Of a DNA stretch of 64,000 bases, positions 10,521-21,488 are shown piece after piece (the first letter of the stretch is position 1; every line of letters starts with the position of its first letter). The stretch spans positions 620,001 through 684,000 of the forward strand of contig VNKQ01000010.1 of assembly GCA_016508695.1 (NCBI GenBank), written 5' to 3'. Both the position numbers and the translations under genes were made by a program. The DNA is from Hyphodiscus hymeniophilus (taxonomy: Eukaryota; Ascomycota; Leotiomycetes; Helotiales; Hyphodiscaceae). The notes beneath the pieces are model-generated. The model searched no databases. It worked only from the letters and a program-made list of their open reading frames with translations, and was not told the DNA's origin.

Positions 10521-13240
10521 TCACTTTCCATTCGCCTTTGGCGCTTTCAATATGCTCACTAAGGCTTCCAGTCGTTCTGTAAAGGCTGAATTGGGACTGT
10601 GGCCATCTTCGGTAGCGTAAAGATCATCGACTGTCTTGTGGTGACCAATGAACTCCTCGATCGAAGCTAGTAATGGCTTAAGTGTTTTCCCTTCCAGTTG
10701 ATTGCGAACCCGCTCCAGGATGGTAGGAGAGAGGCAAAGATATCCGAGAAGAACGGAAAGGTAGCCGAAGGGAATGTTCTTGTGATTATCCTCAAGTGAT
10801 TCGGCCTATAAATGTCAGTCTTAATTGTATATCTAGGATAACGGAAGCGTACCAGAGATATCTTCTCTTGATTATCAACGAGATGTTTGACCATTGTGTC
10901 CAAAGAATCGTGAGGGGTGCCTTGCAAGCTTTGAAAGCTATTCCGAGCAGCTGAACTCGATTCCGCAAAGTTGATCATTACTCCCTCCAAGACAATGAGG
11001 TTTTCGACAGCGGCAAAGAGGTCCTCCTCAGTCAAGAAGTGTGAAATTTTCGAGAACATTGCAACGATCACTTGAGCCATGACTGCCATGAGCGAATCTC
11101 TTGCGAACACTTTGGAAGCTTTCTCATTGTTGCCAGTGACATTCAAAGTCAATCTCAATAAGAGATACTGGAAATCTCCGAACTTGTCTATTGGTTGCGT
11201 CAAAGCAGTTTCAAGGGTGTCTGCAATAATCTGGAGGTAGTCGTCCAACCAAATTTTCTCATCCGAAAGAGTTCTTGCTGCAAGTGAGTGGGACTCAATG
11301 GCGGACAAAGCAAGGCCAAAATCGACAGCTTCCTTTCCACTTGGCAGCTCCCAAGCACTCTCGTCTGAAGCAAGCTTCATGATCGAGAAGAGCTTGGTGG
11401 TCAACTCCTTCGAGATGAGATCTCCAGAATTGCCGGCTTCACGAGTTTGTCGAACCATCAGCTCAAGACATTTCAATGCGACCGTTCGAGGTGACAGGGT
11501 CTTCGGTTGCATCCTCGGTTGAGCCTCTCCCCACACAGGAAGGCTAAGCAGGTATTCGGAATGCTCGGAAAGAAGGGATTGGGCTACTTTCGACATGTTG
11601 CTCTTACGGTCTTTGGCAAGCATGGTGATGCTCGTCTGAGACTCCAAAAGACGAATCAAAAGCCTAGCAATTCCCTGAGTACGAAGTAGAGTGACGACAT
11701 GAGGCAGGATGTTCGATTCCGAGAGCAAAACCAGGAGAATGGAAATCATGGTGAATCCAGCAATGACATCGGTTTCTCGGCCCATGTGCACAAACAGTCG
11801 CAGCTCAACACCCTGGGATCGAAATTGGCGAGTAAAGCTCTTGTCCTTGATCTTGCTTGCGATGTCCAGAAGACCAGATCTCCTCATGGACGAGGGTGTG
11901 ACAGTTGGACTTCCGATTCGATCAAGAAGATCCTCAATCTCATCCATGAAGCGGTTGTTCGCGCCTGCCTGTCGCAACTCATGAACACTCTTGATAGCAA
12001 CAGCACTGTCTTCCTCTTCGTCTTCGTTGAAGCTCTGAAGCTTTGGAAGGACTGGAACAGATCCACGGCGAGGCTTCTTGCCCAATGTAGGCTGAATGGG
12101 TTGCGACATGTCAAGTTCTAATTGCTTCATGAAGTTTTCCTCTGCCAGCATTGAGCGCTGTTTGCTGTATGTGAACTTGGGTCCAATGACTTGGGAGCCT
12201 TGGCTTTGACTCTCACTGGTCAACATGACAGGATCATCTGGGGCAGCGCTCTGGTTTCTAGAGATAGGATTTGAGATTGGAGCAGATGCCTCAATCAAAT
12301 CCGATTGATCGGACTCTGATGTATCCTCTTCTAGAACATCATCATCCAGAGTTGCCTGTCCAACCAGAGAGTCGATGAGCCTACGACGAGGTAGCGTGCG
12401 AGGGTTTCTTTGTTTGATAACTCCTGCAGATTTGAACAACGTCTTGCCAACTATGCGTGCTGGAGATGTCTGAACCTGTGCTTGATGCTTCATTGCCATC
12501 GTATCCTCCACAATACCGTCACCATCTGCCGGCTCCAAGAGGTCGCTCCACATCTGCATACCCCTAGGGGAGATATATGAACCTCCGGTGGGCGGATCCA
12601 CATCCATATTGTCCACATGAGTGGCTTGGGGGGATGTAGTGGCCGTTGGCAGAGCTTTCTGGACAGGAGAGAGCTTTCGGGGTGTTCGAGGCTGCGCCGG
12701 CTTCTTGTGTACTGGCTTAGGTCTAGCGACGAATGTAGTCGGTTTTACCATTGACTGAGGTTTTGCTTTTGGGGACAATGCCTTGGTAACCGATTTCACC
12801 GGGGACAGCTTTTGAGCATGGCGGACTGGCGAGAGCTTGGCCCTCTTCCTCATCTCAACACGTTCCTTCCTGACCACCAATGTATCCTTCTCGACTTTAG
12901 AGAGGCGATTTTGCGTTTTGACTGCCTTATGTGCAGGCCGAGGGGTAGGCTCATCATCATTGCTGGAAGGAACATCGAAGATATCTGCGGCAACGGGCGA
13001 TGAATCGGGAGAAGCAGTTCTTGATACTGAAGCCATCATAGTGGCTTTTGTTTTTTTGGGCTCGGGAACAGAGGCGAGGCCTGTAGATCTGGAACGCAGC
13101 ATTTCACTTGGTTTGACTTCAGGCGTTTGTGATCGGTGTGGCAATGAAGTGAATGCGAAGTCTGGAATGCGTCTCCGTGCAGCTTTGCCATAAGTTGCCA
13201 CTCGCTTTCGAGGAGGTGCCGCATTTTGGAGGGTCGCCAT
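10521..13240 (-). CDS. wpl1: WAPL-domain cohesin-release factor
   Basis: A WAPL/Rad61 homologue; with Pds5 it opens the Smc3-kleisin gate and removes cohesin from chromatin. Exons are 13240-10853 and 10805-10521 (47-nt intron), giving 890 aa. The first 430 residues look disordered: basic, Ser/Pro-rich, with four LSP(V/K) motifs at about residues 136-193 that fit proline-directed kinase sites. The WAPL helical-repeat domain spans roughly residues 440-870 (SGLLDIASKIKDKSFTRQFR, then GFTMISILLVLLSESNILPH), ending after the intron with the conserved SLEDNHKNIPFGYLSVLLGY. The start at MATLQ was chosen over an ATG 17 codons upstream because the basic KRVATYGKAARR segment begins fungal homologues; this is only moderately certain. 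Confidence 0.9.
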
Positions 13241-14028
13241 AGTGAGAAATTGTAGAGAGTGAACGTCAACTTGAGTAAGTTGTTTGTGCACTAGCAGATC
13301 CAGACAGGCTCAACGAATTGAGATTTCGGATAGTGGAACCGGAATCTGAAGCATTATGGGGGCACTCTCATGCTAGGTGCTATTTGCGAAGCATCCGTGA
13401 ATCGTTTCTTTGTGAAATTTGGGAGGGAGTGAGGCTGAGGAAGGCGAGATAAAGAACGGAAGCGCTGTTCGAGAACTAAGGTAACTACTCTTTTAGTAAA
13501 GTGACGACGAAGTACATCAGGTAAGAGGAGGAAATATCTTCGTACCTGAGTCTGCGGCTTCAACCCGAGCAAAGTTGAAAGGCTTCTCGCAAATGATCGG
13601 AGTGGGTTGATGGGTAAAAGGTGGTCGTCGTCCTTGACGGCTGTTGTTGATTGATGGTGTCGCGTCTGTTTTGTCTTGAAAGTCGCAGCCTTCCCTGGCG
13701 AGCCTTTGGCTACCGGAAGACCCCTGTAAATGTCAGAGCAAACCCACTGTATCTTATCAGTTCTCGAGCCCCGCACACGAGCACAATTGATCTGATCTCC
13801 TTTCCCACAAGCGGAGGTAGCCGCCGTCGAATTATTTGGTAAAGGTGGGTTTGTTCACGCAGTGCTCCAGATCGTGTGCAGACGGGTCTTGAGTTTCAAC
13901 CGCTGCAACTGCAAGCAAACATCCTCAATTCACTGCTTGCAGGCCTGTTGACGCTTGTCCACCACCCTCGAGTCCCGTTTGCTGCACGAAGCTTGCCAAT
14001 TACTATTCAGATATATATTACTTGCAGG
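13241..14028. other. Region between WAPL and UPRT
   Basis: 788 bp between divergent starts. It contains one possible small spliced minus-strand gene (about 13377-13727, listed separately). Nothing else is recognised. Confidence 0.4.
13377..13727 (-). CDS. Possible small unrecognised gene
   Basis: An open minus-strand stretch runs from an acceptor-like CTGACATTTACAG at about 13730 down to an in-frame CAG|GTACGA donor near 13545. An acceptor (CCTTAG) near 13487 and a downstream frame ending in a TAG near 13377-13390 complete a possible second exon. The first part (LLPINPLRSFARSLSTLLGL, after a basic Gln/Thr-rich segment) could be a mitochondrial or membrane protein. No ATG-containing first exon was found and I recognise no family. 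It may be non-coding promoter sequence of WAPL or UPRT. Confidence 0.2.
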
Positions 14029-14906
14029 ATGGCTACCCAAGCAAACAATCAATGCGTAGGTCCAGACTACCGACCAGAAAAGCAAAAGCCTACAGCCACC
14101 GTCTCGACAGAAGTCTCCTACGATAATGTGCATACGCTGGCGCAAACTCCCCAGCTCATAGCTCTTCTGACGTGAGTCCCCCCTCCAATTCAACTGTGCC
14201 ATACTAATTGCGGTTGCTTGCAGCATGATCAGAGACAAGAGCACGCAACGAGCCGACTTCATCTTCTACTCAAACCGCATTATTCGCTTGCTCGTCGAAG
14301 AAGGCTTAAACCATTTACCAGTTGTCGAACACCCGGTAACTACACCAGTTGGAAGAACCTACGATGGAGTCATGTTTCAGGGAAAGATCTGTGGAGTATC
14401 AATTATGCGCGCTGGAGAGGCTATGGAGCAGGGGTTGAGGGATTGCTGTAGATCTGTGCGGATTGGGAAGATTCTGATTCAGAGAGATGAGGAGACAAGT
14501 AAGCCTAAGCTGTTTTATGATAAGTTGCCAGAAGATATTGCAGAACGGTGGGTATTACTGCTGGATCCTATGTTTGCTACTGGTAAGTAACCCCAAACGC
14601 TTATGGGAAGAGACTTGCTCAAACTTTTGATAGGTGGTTCTGCAACTATGGCTGTGGATGTGTTGAAATCGAGGGGAGTCCCGGAGAACAGAATCTTGTT
14701 CTTGAACCTCATTGCTAGTCCAGAGGGGATTGATAACTTCGCAAAGAAGTTCCCGCAGTTAAGGGTGGTTACGGCCTTCATAGATCAGGTAAGAAAGGCC
14801 CTCTCTTAAAACAATTGTCATTTTTAACACTCCAAAGGGTCTCGACGAGAAGAATTACATCGTTCCGGGGCTTGGAGACTTTGGTGACAGATTTTACACG
14901 ATGTAG
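14029..14906 (+). CDS. FUR1: Uracil phosphoribosyltransferase
   Basis: This enzyme converts uracil and PRPP to UMP in pyrimidine salvage, and sensitises fungi to 5-fluorouracil. Exons are 14029-14171, 14224-14582, 14634-14788 and 14838-14906, giving 241 aa, close to the family norm. The PRPP-binding loop is LLLDPMFATGGSATMAVDVL, with the Gly codon split by intron 2. Other landmarks are MRAGEAMEQGL and the C-terminal uracil-binding end YIVPGLGDFGDRFYTM. The start MATQANNQCVGPDYRPE was preferred to an ATG at 13876, whose extra 51 residues look like leader sequence. Elf1 (-) and URC1 (+) follow; URC1 also acts on uracil, so proximity may be functional. Confidence 0.96.
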
Positions 14907-15174
14907 AGAGTATTGCTTCTCTTGCCTCTGTCTTTGCTCTCATGTCATAGGTAGCGCTGTGATCCAAATATGGGCGTACTTAACAACCAAACTCCACAAA
15001 GTCACCTATATACAGTCTCCCTTTGTATTCATTTGATTATTTCGGCGTCTTCATTGATTCCGTGGGGCCAATCTGGCACATCCACTCTAAAAATACTAGG
15101 TAGGTCCTTTTGTCCACATAACGCCTCAAACTTAATTCCCAAACTCCACGCCCATCCAAGAGCCCCGTCCCTAC

Positions 15175-15780
15175 CTAGTATTCTTCGTCATCCGCGACGA
15201 CTCCCTCACCTCCATAGCCATCCATCCCGTCGTCGTCATCATCAGCACCACCAAGATCGTCCTCATCATCCACAGATCTATGCCTCGCAGCAGGTCTACC
15301 AGCCGTGATCGGAGATCTTGAAGGCGCGTAATCAGCCGCAGCCTCTTCTGCTCCGCCCTTTGCTACCGCATCACAAGCATCAACCCAATCTGCGTATACA
15401 TCGACTGCCGCGGAGAGATCTGCACGCATCGCGAGATCAGCTGTTGTCTAAACTCTGCGTGAAGGGAGATAAAGATGGCAGGGCCAAAGACATACAGTTG
15501 ACGGCGCATTGAAATGATTGATTGCAAACTTTGCAGGAGAGGTTTCCGACGCCCATTTTTTTGTCAATCTTGACGGTTACCGAGTTCTCGTGATTGCAGA
15601 ACAAACAGGGAAAGACTGTAGGAAGAGGTTCGTTCTGCGCGGTATTAACATGGGATCTTGATCGTGCATAGGAGGAGACGTACTCTTTTCTTGCCCTGAG
15701 GCTTCTTGGCGGCCTTCTTGCGTTTACCCTACGTGATATTTAGCTGACTGATCGCAAGACAGGCGAGTGGAATGTACCAT
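15175..15780 (-). CDS. ELF1: Transcription elongation factor Elf1
   Basis: Elf1 is a small zinc-ribbon protein that travels with RNA polymerase II and helps it pass nucleosomes. Exons are 15780-15778 (the ATG alone), 15728-15684, 15634-15496 and 15419-15175, giving 143 aa. The basic N-terminus is GKRKKAAKKPQGKKR. Zinc ligands are the CLFC and CKVC pairs, followed by VNYLSAAVDVYADWVDACDA. The tail is acidic (DDEDDLGGADDDDDG). The last intron's acceptor at 15420 was chosen because it restores the conserved NYLSAAVDVY; an AG 19 nt earlier is in frame-compatible competition but gives a poorer match. A start codon isolated in its own 3-nt coding exon is notable. Confidence 0.93.
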
Positions 15781-16281
15781 GGTGTTGTATGGAAGTTGTC
15801 GTTATAGTTGTAATGGTGGTTGCGGCTTGAAGGATTTCCCTGGCGACGCCTCTCAAAGGAGAACGACAGGGGTTCGTTCATATTCAGGTCTTCATCCCTA
15901 AATTATGGGGCGATAACGATAAGGAGAGGCAGTGAGAATGATACCACCCAAAGCAGGTACAGTTAGCAGTATGCAAGCTGGTCCCAGGTGAAGACAAATC
16001 ACAGCTTTGACTGGTTTGGCGTTGGTGAACCTGCCTAACAACAGCTGTCTTATAATCCTTTAAAGCTTCCTTCACCGTCTCTTCCTTAAGTGCAGTTTCG
16101 TCTCTCTTCTTCGCAGTGCCTTCTCAGTTGCTCTTTCCTGCCCTTCCACGTGGTGCGAGAACCGGAGCTGTCTCAGAACTTGTAACAAAGCTTCCTTACA
16201 TCCCACTTGACCTCTTGTACCTCGTTCTTACTACCCGAACATTCCTATTCAACCAACGTGCTAAACAACAGTGAAAACACT
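15781..16281. promoter_or_regulatory. Divergent ELF1-URC1 promoter with paired GATA sites
   Basis: 501 bp between the start codons of ELF1 (-) and URC1 (+). CGATAACGATAAG at 15911-15923 contains two GATAA cores six bases apart, an arrangement favoured by AreA-type nitrogen regulators. A long pyrimidine-rich tract at about 16080-16210 precedes the URC1 ATG. Confidence 0.45.
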
Positions 16282-19129
16282 ATGGCGTCCTCAACACCAG
16301 CAGATCAGACCGCTATGATGAAGGACATCCTCGAAACCCTCAAAACTCTACAAATCAATCAAATACAACTAGCTTCCACTGTCGATGCCATCTCCGGGCA
16401 AGTCAATGTCCTTTCTGGCATGAAGCAGATTCAAGAAGTTGCTTTGCCTCCTGCACCAGTCACGCCTTCCCCCAAGAAGTCCGAGTCTGAGGAGATTCAT
16501 CGTGATGAGCATGCCGTCCCAGAATCGCCCTCTCTTCCTGCCACTACTATTGATGGACCCGGATCACCAAGTACTGCAATTGGACATGCCAGAAAGACAA
16601 GTGCCGGCACTGGCCGGATTATCCTCACGTGAGTTCGCTCCCATTGATTACAATTGCGGTGGTTGATGTGACTGAAGTACATACCCTGGACAATCCGGTA
16701 TCAACCCATTTCCGATGGAATGGGGACACAAGGATCCTGAGAAGAGAGGTCCTGTTGTTGTTTCCAGAAATCCAACGACCATCCGCAGACGAAATGGTTC
16801 GTATTCAAATCATTCTTTAGGATGGATGCTAACTTCCTGGCAGCAATTGGAGGTAAAGTTCAGAAGTTCTAAGGTTGCTTATTTCTAATGGCATATTTCA
16901 GCTCATGGTGGATCGTATTCAATTTATTACGCATTGGCAGTTGCCAGTCATGAGATCAAAACAGACCATAGGTAAGGTGCGCCACCTCTACCGAGTTGAT
17001 AAGTTCAGAGTTGTACACGCTTTACTCCATCCCTAGAAACTTGGACGGCTGGGAGCTTGTTCATTCATAAGTCCGGGTCATTCAATTTTGGAAGACTCAA
17101 TCGCACCACTTGCTCATAGATTCATAAATCTGCCCAAGCTGATCTTCCTCAGGCCGGATTTCACTAATACTGAGCCCGCGGTCAACATTGGCCCTTTCCC
17201 TCAATGGGCTGACAAGAAGAAGATTGTATCCATGGATCCTCTTGGTCATCTTGCTCCTTGGCTATTCAAAGATACAATAGAAAGAGAGAATGGTGAGTAT
17301 CTGAATCGTGGTATCAACAGGTATCATTTGACCGAGTTACTAATCCGGAACAGCTGATATCAGACCTACAATTGGTATGAATACCCGCTGAATGGCAAAT
17401 ATGGAATAACACTGAATCTTCGTCAAAGCTATCACCAGAGCGCATATGAAGGTATATGGATCAACCACCAAGTTCCTCATGCCTCCTGTCTGATGATCTC
17501 TAAGCTTCCAGAATTAGAACAAAGTGTCCGCGAAGGTAGACTGTACGTTATCCCTTCATTCTATAATTTCCCCATCTGACTTTGCTGACGTCTCAAAGAG
17601 TCCCAGATGGAAAGGTCTGCCTTAACGAATCCGGCGAGCTGGCTGTCACAAAATTCGCCGTCGAACCAGTACGCTTACCAGCCCTGCAATTACTCCATAT
17701 TGACCGTGCTGCAGGTTTGGTATCTCCCGGGTGTCGCCGAGCGATTTGGCATTGGTACGAATGCATCTCCGGGTTATTACACTATCGCTGATCTCTAATT
17801 AGATGAGGGCTCGCTTAGAAAATCACTATTCGAGTATACCGGAGGTTCATATCCAGAGCTGATCACTCGAGGTGACATAAAGCTCTTCTTACCACCAATT
17901 GGTAAGAGTCTGGATCCTTTTATCAATGAATACGGGCCCGCAAGTCATTGGTCGCACCCTCAACGTTCAAGTGATCTGAGAAGTCTGCATTTGCATGCTA
18001 TTCGACTTCCGATACTCGGGCTTTGATTCCATGTCACAATATGTGTCGCGAGGTCTAACCATTTGTAGGTGGTTTAACTGTTTACTGCTTTGGAGACCCG
18101 GCAAAAATGTCAGATGAGAGCGTTCGACTGGCTTTGAGAGTCCACGACGAGGTAACTGTCCTCATTGGTGCTCTTATAAATACACTACTAACCAAATCGA
18201 CAGTGTAACGGAAGTGACGTGTTCGGATCTGACATCTGCACGTGTCGCCCATATCTCATCTTTGGTATCGAAGAAGCAGTCAAAGAGGCACAGAAAGGTG
18301 GAAGCGGAGTTGTCATCTATTTTCGAAAGGAAGGACGAGCTCTTGGTGAGGTCACAAAGGTAAAGCTTTCTTTCAAAAGGGTTTCAGGGAAACACAACAC
18401 TCATCTGTTGTTAAACCTCGATTCCTGTTTCGATTTCATTTGCATCGTGCCATCCCTCGGTCCCCAATCCCCCACTATATCAGTCCCACATCCCTCCATT
18501 CTTCTCACGCAAATCTTCTACTGCATGAGCCCACAGACTTCTAATTATGGGATGTAGTATCTGGTATACAACGCTAGAAAGCGTGGGCTTGATCGAGCAT
18601 CGGAGTATTTCAAGCGAACCGAGAACATTGCTGGCGTAAAGGACATGCGATTTCAAGCTTTGATGCCCGATATTCTCCACTGGCTCGGCATCAAGAAAAT
18701 TGATCGTATGCTGAGTATGAGCAAGTGCGTAATCCCAGAATGCACCGGGCCGTTCCGATACTAATGATTTGAAAAAGCATGAAGCACGACGCGATCGTTG
18801 GTCAGGGGTAAGCAGCCACTCCATATCAGTAAGCCGTACAACTAATCACTGCAGAATCCCTATTCACGAACGAGTGGAACTTCCTGAATCGTGGATGCCC
18901 GAAGACTCAAGGGTAGAGATAGATGCGAAAATAACCGCAGGTTAGTCAATAACCACTGTAATTCGGTCACGTTGATAGGGCTGACCCGGATACAAGGATA
19001 CTTCACCACTGGCCATCGGATGACGGAAGAAGAGCTTGCAGCTGTGAAGGGCAGAACGTGGGAGGAGTAAGTTGCCCGAATGAGCGGTGATGACGATGAA
19101 ATTGACACGAATGCAGCATCGACCATTGA
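16282..19129 (+). CDS. URC1: URC1-type uracil catabolism protein (GTP cyclohydrolase II-like), 18 exons
   Basis: A homologue of Urc1, needed in some yeasts and fungi for the reductive-independent uracil degradation (URC) pathway. Exons: 16282-16628, 16678-16796, 16844-16852, 16902-16971, 17153-17292, 17354-17374, 17429-17451, 17505-17542, 17599-17668, 17715-17754, 17803-17901, 18069-18151, 18204-18359, 18558-18724, 18778-18807, 18855-18940, 18997-19066 and 19117-19129. Together they encode 526 aa in one frame. Residues 1-115 are a low-complexity lead with a possible coiled coil. The conserved part begins at TYPGQSGINPFPMEWG and IGAHGGSYSIYYALAVASHE. The GTP cyclohydrolase II-like part has the Cys-rich HDECNGSDVFGSDICTCRP and YFRKEGRALGEVTK. 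The last 13-nt exon supplies the conserved ending WEDIDH; without it a TAA would end the protein at 19070. The four exons under 25 nt are supported by exact family continuity. Confidence 0.92.
16844..16852 (+). other. URC1: 9-nt micro-exon of URC1
   Basis: CAATTGGAG lies between a GCAG acceptor (branch GCTAAC) and a GTAAAG donor. It encodes the A-I-G core of the conserved NAIGAHGGSYS. Skipping it stays in frame but removes three conserved residues. Confidence 0.8.
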
Positions 19130-20094
19130 TCACGCGCCGAACATAGAAATTAATGAATTGAGAGAGAGTATGGAGGCTTTGTTGAGTGGTACCTGCAGAG
19201 ATGCCCAACGCCTGCTTAGCTTCATTTTATCAAGAACGACAATATTCTCAATGTTGTGGTTTTTCGCACCAATTTTGCAGAAGTTGCCTTTGCCCGTGGG
19301 GTCATGCCAACAATTTCGTTTCCAAGAACGGTCATTCTCGTGTCCATCACAAAATGCGAAGTCTTAGTTGAAGTGCAACCTGATGATAAGCTCGAACAAA
19401 TCGCAGAGTCGAAGATGCCACTGGGGGTATGACAACCTGTGGGGTTCGGCGGATTCACATAATGTGTGGTAGTGCAGTTTTTTATTTGAGAGGGAAAGAA
19501 ACCAACGATGGAAGAGTAAGTAAGTTGGCTCGCTCGCACGCCCACAAAAGCTTCATGCACGCTGCAGGCAGCGCACCTATGACGATCCGCCACAAGAGAG
19601 GACTCGTGTGTGGGCATGCACGCAAAGCCTCGCCTGCACTCATAGGCGGCCAAGTGGCGGTCGAGAACTTCTTAGCAGCGTTTGGATGGTTTCCTGAAGT
19701 GCCCCGTTTGTATTCCCAGTCAATAGGCTCCTTGAAGATGGGGGAGGTGGGATACTAGGGGTTTTATGCTGGGGACGGATGCTAGGGATCTTTTCTCGGC
19801 TTTGTTGGCGCTGAGTGCTTACTTGGCAGGCCAGCAAGGCGAGATCGTTCCCCGACATGCGGGCGGTTTGTGTGAATTACAGGCTTTGCTTATATATAGG
19901 TGAAGCCCTTGGTCTGCGTCTGGGCTCATGGTTGAATCATGTAACTTTTTATCTAGGTATTCTTTGAAGTGCAAAATTTGAAGTTATATGCTGTGATTCA
20001 GAAGTGTATTCGTCGCTTGTGAATCCTCAACCATTTCTTCCCCTCACGATTCTCGTGTGTTGCAAAAGAGCTGCGCTGGTTCACTTATCGTCAA
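19130..20094. other. Region without a supported gene
   Basis: 965 bp downstream of URC1. Between about 19215 and 19426 both strands are open: a + frame reads NVVVFRTNFAEVAFARGVMP ... EQIAESKMPLG and the - strand has a 143-codon frame from 19653. Neither matches a family I know, and no start or splice pattern settles the strand. It could be a gene remnant. Confidence 0.3.
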
Positions 20095-20519
20095 ATGCCA
20101 ACAATGACGTCCCCGAAGACTCCGTCGAACAGAAGACCCAAACTTATGAGAGCCTCTGCTACCTGTCCCCAGCTTGCTACTTCGAACGCTTCAAGGAAAG
20201 ACCTTGCCAGTCTGCACTCATGTGGTGCCACCACGATCCTCAACCGAGTTGCGAGCTATTCTTCAGCACAGCATGAGCATGCTATGAGGACGAGCCCGTT
20301 AAGTTCTTGCTCGAGTCCAGGACAGATTCCGCAGGATAGGAGGAAGGATCCCTTCGAGGTTGCGATCTCGCAGTGTGAGTTCTCTGTCCAGCATAACTCG
20401 AGTGTTGCTAATGACTGGTAGCGAGCAACTACTTCTCCTTTCCGAGCTTTGAGGAATTTGAGGAATGGAAGGAAGAGGAAGAGAGTAGAAGGACTAAGGA
20501 GGAAAGGGGCATTCAATGA
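20095..20519 (+). CDS. Small conserved-looking hypothetical protein
   Basis: Two exons, 20095-20374 and 20422-20519, join in phase to 125 aa. The 47-nt intron has a GTGAGT donor, a GCTAATGAC branch point and a TAG acceptor, which is strong evidence for a real gene. The N-terminal 90 residues are Ser/Thr/Pro-rich with SSCSSPGQIPQDRRKDPFEV. Exon 2 encodes SSNYFSFPSFEEFEEW and an acidic/basic tail. No signal peptide, membrane segment or known domain is visible. A start at 20104 is possible. Function unknown. Confidence 0.55.
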
Positions 20520-21488
20520 AGAGAGAATATTTTTGAATAATGGACGATATCATGACGGCACCTGGTAACTGACATCGATAGAACGATGAATCCAGGATGA
20601 CAGCACCTCCACAACAATACCAGCCTTGGGTAACGGCGTTTGGCGACCTTGGAATGATGAGCAACGGCCTGGGGGTAACGGTGGAGTCTGAGTTTGTACG
20701 TAGCACATTGAGGGACCGTTGGGACTATATGGAGAGGAACACGTCATCTAATGAATATAACATACGTTCAAGCGACTCCATTGAGGAATTGAAGGTGTTT
20801 TGACGATACAGGAAACCTCCCAAGACAACCACGACTCTATTATTAGAATAGCATTGCCAAATGACAGGACTGTGATCTTAAGAGCACTAAACCCAGGATA
20901 CTACCCCTCTCGATTGCTTGAAGCTTCGGAGCGATTGGGACTGGACCCTGTGTGATTCTTTTCGGGTGTGCGGTTCCGAGGCTATGTATTGCTTTTTAGT
21001 GATTGAGTTTTGTGCACCATACAGCGCTACTTCGGTCTAGAATTTCCCAGATTATTCTAGCCAGATTTGAGAGGGGCCATCACGCGATATCCTCAGATTC
21101 CACGCTTAAATCGTACAAGCGGAAGGTTTATATGCGGCAGCAGCTGGTTCAGGAGGCTTCAATGAAGAATGGCGATCTTTGCAGACAAAGGCTGTAATTA
21201 TCATTTAAATCGGCAATTACAAAGCAATCTAGCGAGCCAAAGGTCAATGGCAGCCATATGCGACGTAAGATTTCTGGATAATACTGTTTGAAGATTTTTG
21301 GAAGGAGATAGACGAGTGAGGTGAGGCAAGAGGTTTTCACAGTTCGTGCACGGGCCAGCTTCGCTTGGTTCGACGCTAGTGGCCCTTCACCGCACAGAAA
21401 TTTGTTAGATTATTGAACCTCACACAACGACTACTCGACAACCCGTTAACCTTATCAGCCTTCCTCGACTGCGTAATATATCGCAATC
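20520..21488. other. Intergenic region before the eS1 gene
   Basis: 969 bp. Short frames on both strands near 20550-20800 show no splice support or motifs. The last 100 bp are a typical leader with CA-rich sequence before the ribosomal protein ATG. Confidence 0.5.

Noticed and set aside
17000..17150. An additional URC1 exon around 17040-17150 reading LDGWELVHS and SPGHSILEDSIAP
   Set aside because: Those pieces are in different frames with a TAA, whereas skipping them joins DHR directly to PDFTNTEPAV as in the family; the 180-nt stretch is an intron.
19068..19070. TAA as the URC1 stop
   Set aside because: It is part of a GTAAGT donor; a 13-nt final exon gives the family ending WEDIDH.
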